Origin: Phycisphaerales bacterium | GTDB taxonomy: Bacteria; Planctomycetota; Phycisphaerae; Phycisphaerales; SM1A02 | DNA: 64,000 nucleotides | Assembly: GCA_029246705.1 (NCBI GenBank) | Contig: JAQWMQ010000034.1 | Location: 62,001 to 126,000 of the forward strand | Direction of reading: 5' to 3' | In this document: in pieces, positions 60,363 to 64,000 of the stretch | Layout of the letters: every line of letters begins with the position of its first letter | How positions within the stretch are numbered: the first letter of the stretch is position 1 | The notes under the pieces: model-generated | The model's input: only the letters and a program-made list of their open reading frames with translations | Told to the model about the DNA's origin: nothing | Databases searched by the model: none | Position numbers and translations under genes: made by a program

Positions 60363-60739
60363 TGCAGGCACTCACATCCATCCCTGTTCCGACGCCGCTG
60401 ACTCCAGCCGGGTCCAGCCTCGCTTCGAAGAGCGAACGTTCTTTCGAGGAGGTCCTGTCCGGGACCGTCGAAGGTGCGAGCAAGCTGAAGACCGTCCGCG
60501 AGGAATCCCGGAAGCTCGTCGCCGAGGCGTTCATCACGCCCTTGCTCGCCCAGATTCGTGAGAACAACAAGGCGGCCGCGCCCTTCGGACCCACCGACGG
60601 TGAGAAGCGTTTCGGCCCGATCTTCGACCAGGCCGTCGCCGACTCGATGAGTCGCCCCGACCGCTTTCCCATGGTCATGGCCGTTGAACGATCGATCCTG
60701 CAACGAATCGAACAGGCTGAACAGGGGGGACGGCGATGA
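60359..60739 (+). CDS. FlgJ N-terminal-like rod-binding protein
   Basis: A 126-aa protein matching the rod-binding half of FlgJ: 'ESRKLVAEAFITPLLAQI' followed by 'FGPIFDQAVADSMS'. The muramidase half found in gammaproteobacterial FlgJ is absent, as is common in short FlgJ-like proteins. It would help rod assembly through the peptidoglycan. The ATG overlaps the flgI stop (ATGA), and its own stop overlaps the flgN start. Confidence 0.8.
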   Translation: MMQALTSIPVPTPLTPAGSSLASKSERSFEEVLSGTVEGASKLKTVREESRKLVAEAFITPLLAQIRENNKAAAPFGPTDGEKRFGPIFDQAVADSMSRPDRFPMVMAVERSILQRIEQAEQGGRR

Positions 60740-61263
60740 GCAGCATGCCCGGTAGCGCGATACTCGAGGAAGGCTTCGAACGCCTCGAGGAACTGCTCCG
60801 TGAACAGCGGAGCCTCTACATCGAACTCGATGCCCTGGTCGCACGCCAGCGACTGGCGGTGCAGCAGGCCGACGTGAACGATCTCATGGCTGCCAGCGGG
60901 CGTGAGCGGGAAATCGTCGAGGCCATCAGGTCCATCGACCTGCGTCGAGTCGAACTGGCTCGGGCGATCGGGGCCGAGATCGGCATGAAGTCGGAGCAAC
61001 CACTGGCCCTTTCGGATCTTCTGGACTACTCGGGTCCTCGTCGATCGGCCCTGGTCGCCATCGCCGACGAACTCAGGAAACTGGTCGTCACCGTGAAGGC
61101 TGCAAGTGGAGTCGTTCGAGTGGCCACCGAGAGTCTGTCCCGCCACATGCAGGGGATCGTCCAGACCGTCGAGGCTGGTTTCAACAATGCCGGGGTCTAC
61201 GAACGTGCAGGTCGCATCGCCAACGGTTCGCCCTGGCAGACCGCGATCGACATCAGGAGCTGA
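60736..61263 (+). CDS. flgN: FlgN-family flagellar export chaperone
   Basis: A 175-aa, almost fully helical protein with the FlgN pattern: 'FERLEELLREQRSLYIELDA' then 'GREREIVEAIRSIDLRRVEL' and a C-terminal helix ending with 'YERAGRIANG'. FlgN binds the junction proteins FlgK and FlgL in the cytoplasm and escorts them to the export gate; its genes lie directly downstream. It starts within the stop of the flgJ-like gene. Confidence 0.82.
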   Translation: MSSMPGSAILEEGFERLEELLREQRSLYIELDALVARQRLAVQQADVNDLMAASGREREIVEAIRSIDLRRVELARAIGAEIGMKSEQPLALSDLLDYSGPRRSALVAIADELRKLVVTVKAASGVVRVATESLSRHMQGIVQTVEAGFNNAGVYERAGRIANGSPWQTAIDIRS

Positions 61264-61267
61264 CACG

Positions 61268-62962
61268 ATGAGTCTCAATGGTGCACTTCAAATTGGTCAG
61301 TCCGCGATCCTCGCCAGCCAGGCCGCGCTCACCGTCGCAGGCAACAACATGGCGAACGCCGCGACCCCCGGTTACCACCGCCAGCGCGTGGGGATCATTC
61401 CCGGCCGCCCCGAGGCGATCGGTGGGGGACAGTTCGTCGGTACCGGTGTCCAGCTGGGCTCGATCACCAGGCAGATCGACGTCGCCTTGCAGGCTCGTCT
61501 TCGCACCGCCATCGGTGAACAGGCGGGTGCCGCGATCGACCAGCAGTTCCTCTCCGGGATCGAACTGCTCCAGAACGAGCTGACCGGTTCGGACATCTCG
61601 TCGGAGCTTTCCGAGTTCTTCAACAGCTGGTCCGAACTGGCCAACAACCCGACTGATTCCGGCATGCGTTCACTGGTTCTCCAGCAGGGTGAGAGTCTTG
61701 CGGGTGGTATCAGCCAGCTCCGTCAGGAGTACACCGTGGTGCGGGAGGAGATCGACCGGGGACTCGGGGTCTCCGTCGACCGTGCCAACGGCCTGATGGA
61801 GGAGATCGCACAGCTCAACATCCAGATCGCCCAGACCGAAGGTGGTGCCGGCCAGGCCAACACCCTTCGCGACCAGCGCGATGCCCTGGTCGACCAGCTC
61901 GCCGAACTGATCAACGTGACCACCGTGGACCAGCCCAATGGTTCGGTCGACATCCTGGTGGGCTCCATCCCGGTGGTGCTTTCGGGTGAATCCCGGGGCA
62001 TTCGACTGGACATCGATTCGAAGGGGAATGTCCTCGAAGCCTCGGTCAGGGTCGATGCCGATGGAACCGATCTCACCGTGGACAACGGGACCATCGGTGC
62101 ACTGCTTCGCCAGCGTGACGAGACGGTCGACCCCGCGATCGACCAACTTGACGGCTTCGCCAACGAATTGATCAACCAGGTCAACCGTGTCCACTCCCAG
62201 GGGCAGGGCATGACCGGATGGACCAGTCTCGAAGGTGCCACTCGCGTCCTGGATACCAGCGCGGCATTGAACACCGATGCCGCGGGCATTCCGTTCGACA
62301 TGGAAAACGGAAGCTTCATCCTGAGCGTGGTGCACGCCGAAACCGGTGCACGTGCGAGTTACCTGGTCCAGGTCGATCCCGACTCGATGTCTCTCGACAA
62401 CCTCGCCGACACGATCAACAACGCGGTTGGTGGCCCGGGTGCGGTCGCTTCGGTCTCCAACGACGGTGCACTCCAGTTGAATTCGGCAGCCGGGTACGAG
62501 ATGGAATTCAGCGAGGATTCCAGCGGCGTGCTCGCCGGACTCGGTATCAACACGTTCTTCTCGGGCTCCAGTGGTGTCGACATCGCCGTTTCGGAAGCCC
62601 TGGTCGGAAATCCATCGTTGCTCGGAGCAGGTGCCGAGCACATCGCCGGTTCAAACACCACCGCACTCGCGATCGTGGCACTCCAGGATTCGTCCATCGA
62701 GAAGCTCGGTGGACGCAGTCTTCGGGAGTCATGGTCCGCAGGAGTCAGTGAACTTGCGGTCCGGACCAGTGCGGCCAACACCCGTCTTCAGGGTGCGAGC
62801 CTCGTCAAGGAAAGTCTCCAGGCCCAGTCCCAGGCGGTCTCCGGTGTCTCCCTCGACGAGGAAGCCATCGACCTGCTCGCATACCAGCGCCAGTTCCAGG
62901 CTGCCGCTCGATACATCAGCATCATCGATGAAACCATGCAGTCTCTGATGAGCATCGTGTAG
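61268..62962 (+). CDS. flgK: flagellar hook-associated protein FlgK
   Basis: A 564-aa hook-filament junction protein. The N-terminus has the flagellar rod/hook motif 'LTVAGNNMANAATPGYHRQR', and the C-terminus 'VSLDEEAIDLLAYQRQFQAAARYISIID'-type sequence is typical (shown here only in part: 'DEEAIDLLAYQRQFQ'). The central variable domain is normal in length. The ATG at 61268 lies four bases after flgN, suggesting coupled translation. Confidence 0.95.
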   Translation: MSLNGALQIGQSAILASQAALTVAGNNMANAATPGYHRQRVGIIPGRPEAIGGGQFVGTGVQLGSITRQIDVALQARLRTAIGEQAGAAIDQQFLSGIELLQNELTGSDISSELSEFFNSWSELANNPTDSGMRSLVLQQGESLAGGISQLRQEYTVVREEIDRGLGVSVDRANGLMEEIAQLNIQIAQTEGGAGQANTLRDQRDALVDQLAELINVTTVDQPNGSVDILVGSIPVVLSGESRGIRLDIDSKGNVLEASVRVDADGTDLTVDNGTIGALLRQRDETVDPAIDQLDGFANELINQVNRVHSQGQGMTGWTSLEGATRVLDTSAALNTDAAGIPFDMENGSFILSVVHAETGARASYLVQVDPDSMSLDNLADTINNAVGGPGAVASVSNDGALQLNSAAGYEMEFSEDSSGVLAGLGINTFFSGSSGVDIAVSEALVGNPSLLGAGAEHIAGSNTTALAIVALQDSSIEKLGGRSLRESWSAGVSELAVRTSAANTRLQGASLVKESLQAQSQAVSGVSLDEEAIDLLAYQRQFQAAARYISIIDETMQSLMSIV

Positions 62963-62982
62963 TCACCGAGGAGTACCCAGTC

Positions 62983-64000
62983 ATGACGCCCATTCCAAGC
63001 ATGCTTGCTCGAGTTCCGAATCTCTTCTCATCTCAGATGATGCTGTCGAACCTGAACAGTTCGAGTGCAGGCCTTCTTCAACTGCAGGCTCAGATGAGCA
63101 GCGGACTCCGCGTGCTCCGGCCTTCGGATGACGTGGTCGCCTCCGCGACGATCGGTTCGCTCAGTGACATCCTCGAGCGACGTTCCCAGCAGCTGGAGAA
63201 CCTCCAGCAGGCTGATTCACTGCTGGGCACGCTCGACCAGTCGATCGGCGAGGTCAACGACCTGATCCTCGAGGCCAAGGGAATAGGGCTTTCCCAGATT
63301 GGAATCGGGTCAGACCCCGAGACTCGCGCCAACCAGGCGCAGGTGATCGATTCGATCCTGGAATCGCTGGTATCGGTGAGCAATCGCGAGTTCCGTGGGG
63401 TCCACTACTTCGGTGGACAGGCGGTGGGGGATGCCCCCATCCAGGACATGCTCGGCTTCTACCAGTATCTCGGGGTCGGAACCGGCATGACCACCGACAC
63501 CGGACTGGCTTCGGGCATCGAGGTCACCGTCGGCGCGGAGCAGACCTTCGGTGCGATGAGCGCCCGGGTCCGCGGGCTCGACGACCTGAACCCACAGATC
63601 ACCCCCAACACCAGGCTGTCCGACCTGCGTGGTGCTCGCGGGCTGGGTGTGGATACCGGTGCGATCAACGTCGATGTCAACGGCACCATGCTCGTCATCG
63701 ACCTGAGCGATGCCGAGACCGTCGGCGACGTCGTCGGGCTCATGCAGTCGGCGATCAAGACGGTCGATCCGCTGGCTTCGGTCGCGGTCGACCCGATCCA
63801 CGGCCAGGGTCTCTACATCCAGGCCGTGCTGGCTTCGGTCACGATCTCCGATGTCGAAGGCAAGACCACCGCGGCTGACCTCGGACTGACCGGCAGCTAC
63901 CCGGCAGGCTCCGGCACCGAAGGCGGTGACCTGGATGCCATCCTGACCGAACTGACCCGCATGGATTCCCTGCCGGGCCTGACCGTTCCCATGGGTTCGA
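62983..64000 (+). CDS. flgL: flagellar hook-associated protein FlgL, 3' end cut by window edge
   Basis: The visible 339 codons encode the N-terminal helical part ('SAGLLQLQAQMSSGLRVLRP' with 'PSDDVVASATIGSL') and much of the central domain. The N-terminal coiled-coil pattern and the position after flgK identify FlgL, the second junction protein. GAGGAG lies about ten bases before the ATG. The frame is open to the end of the window, so the C-terminus is missing here only because of the cut. Confidence 0.93.
   Translation, partial: MTPIPSMLARVPNLFSSQMMLSNLNSSSAGLLQLQAQMSSGLRVLRPSDDVVASATIGSLSDILERRSQQLENLQQADSLLGTLDQSIGEVNDLILEAKGIGLSQIGIGSDPETRANQAQVIDSILESLVSVSNREFRGVHYFGGQAVGDAPIQDMLGFYQYLGVGTGMTTDTGLASGIEVTVGAEQTFGAMSARVRGLDDLNPQITPNTRLSDLRGARGLGVDTGAINVDVNGTMLVIDLSDAETVGDVVGLMQSAIKTVDPLASVAVDPIHGQGLYIQAVLASVTISDVEGKTTAADLGLTGSYPAGSGTEGGDLDAILTELTRMDSLPGLTVPMGS

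Overview
The window reads as a contiguous piece of chromosome from a Planctomycetota bacterium, most likely of the class Phycisphaerae (inference). The reasons are the density of secreted proteins ending in planctomycete-type dockerin-like EF-hand pairs (D-x-[ND]-x-D-G-x-[VI]-x-G-x-D-L ... LLG-x-W-G-x-C), ECF sigma factors of the TIGR02999 type next to membrane Ser/Thr kinases, CRTAC1-like FG-GAP/ASPIC proteins, and flagellar plus peptidoglycan genes. No tRNA, rRNA, CRISPR array, insertion sequence or phage was seen.

Layout. (1) 0-11 kb: two TPR + FG-GAP/ASPIC (CRTAC1-like) gene pairs flank a methyltransferase and two minus-strand dockerin-bearing secreted proteins (a VCBS protein and a di-haem oxidoreductase). 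(2) 10.9-18.5 kb, minus strand: a cell-envelope cluster murC-murB-ddl-ftsQ-like-membrane protein-greA-cardiolipin synthase-HTH regulator. (3) 18.6-25.9 kb: an NtrC-type sigma-54 activator, a metzincin protease with a dockerin, small Cys-containing ORFs, an O-methyltransferase, and a scar where a truncated HTH regulator meets a truncated dockerin gene, followed by an intact dockerin paralogue. (4) 26-32 kb: a 1287-aa Ser/Thr kinase with TPRs, a MetE-like protein and an AEC transporter. (5) 32.2-48.6 kb: two consecutive copies of one cassette: dockerin protein (-), ECF sigma (-), membrane Ser/Thr kinase (+), ~1170-aa beta-helix/VCBS/dockerin secreted protein (+). The first copy's dockerin protein is an AA10 lytic polysaccharide monooxygenase with a CBM2. 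(6) 48.6-51.8 kb, minus: a four-gene pseudopilin operon with overlapping stops and starts. (7) 52-59 kb: an LptF/LptG-type permease pair, a parvulin lipoprotein, a zinc-ribbon membrane protein and a large multi-TM glycosyltransferase-like protein. (8) 59.2-64 kb: a flagellar operon flgI-flgJ(N)-flgN-flgK-flgL (cut by the window end) behind a near-consensus sigma-54 promoter.

How the parts may work together. The recurring theme is regulated export of Ca-binding, dockerin-tagged proteins. Each ECF sigma/kinase pair is divergent and sits beside dockerin genes, and the kinases place a cytoplasmic kinase domain before one TM segment and a long C-terminal, probably periplasmic, helical region. The pseudopilin operon could serve type II-like export or surface filaments. 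The duplicated sigma/kinase/beta-helix cassette is the best candidate for an undescribed system. Functional links are inferred from gene order and architecture only.
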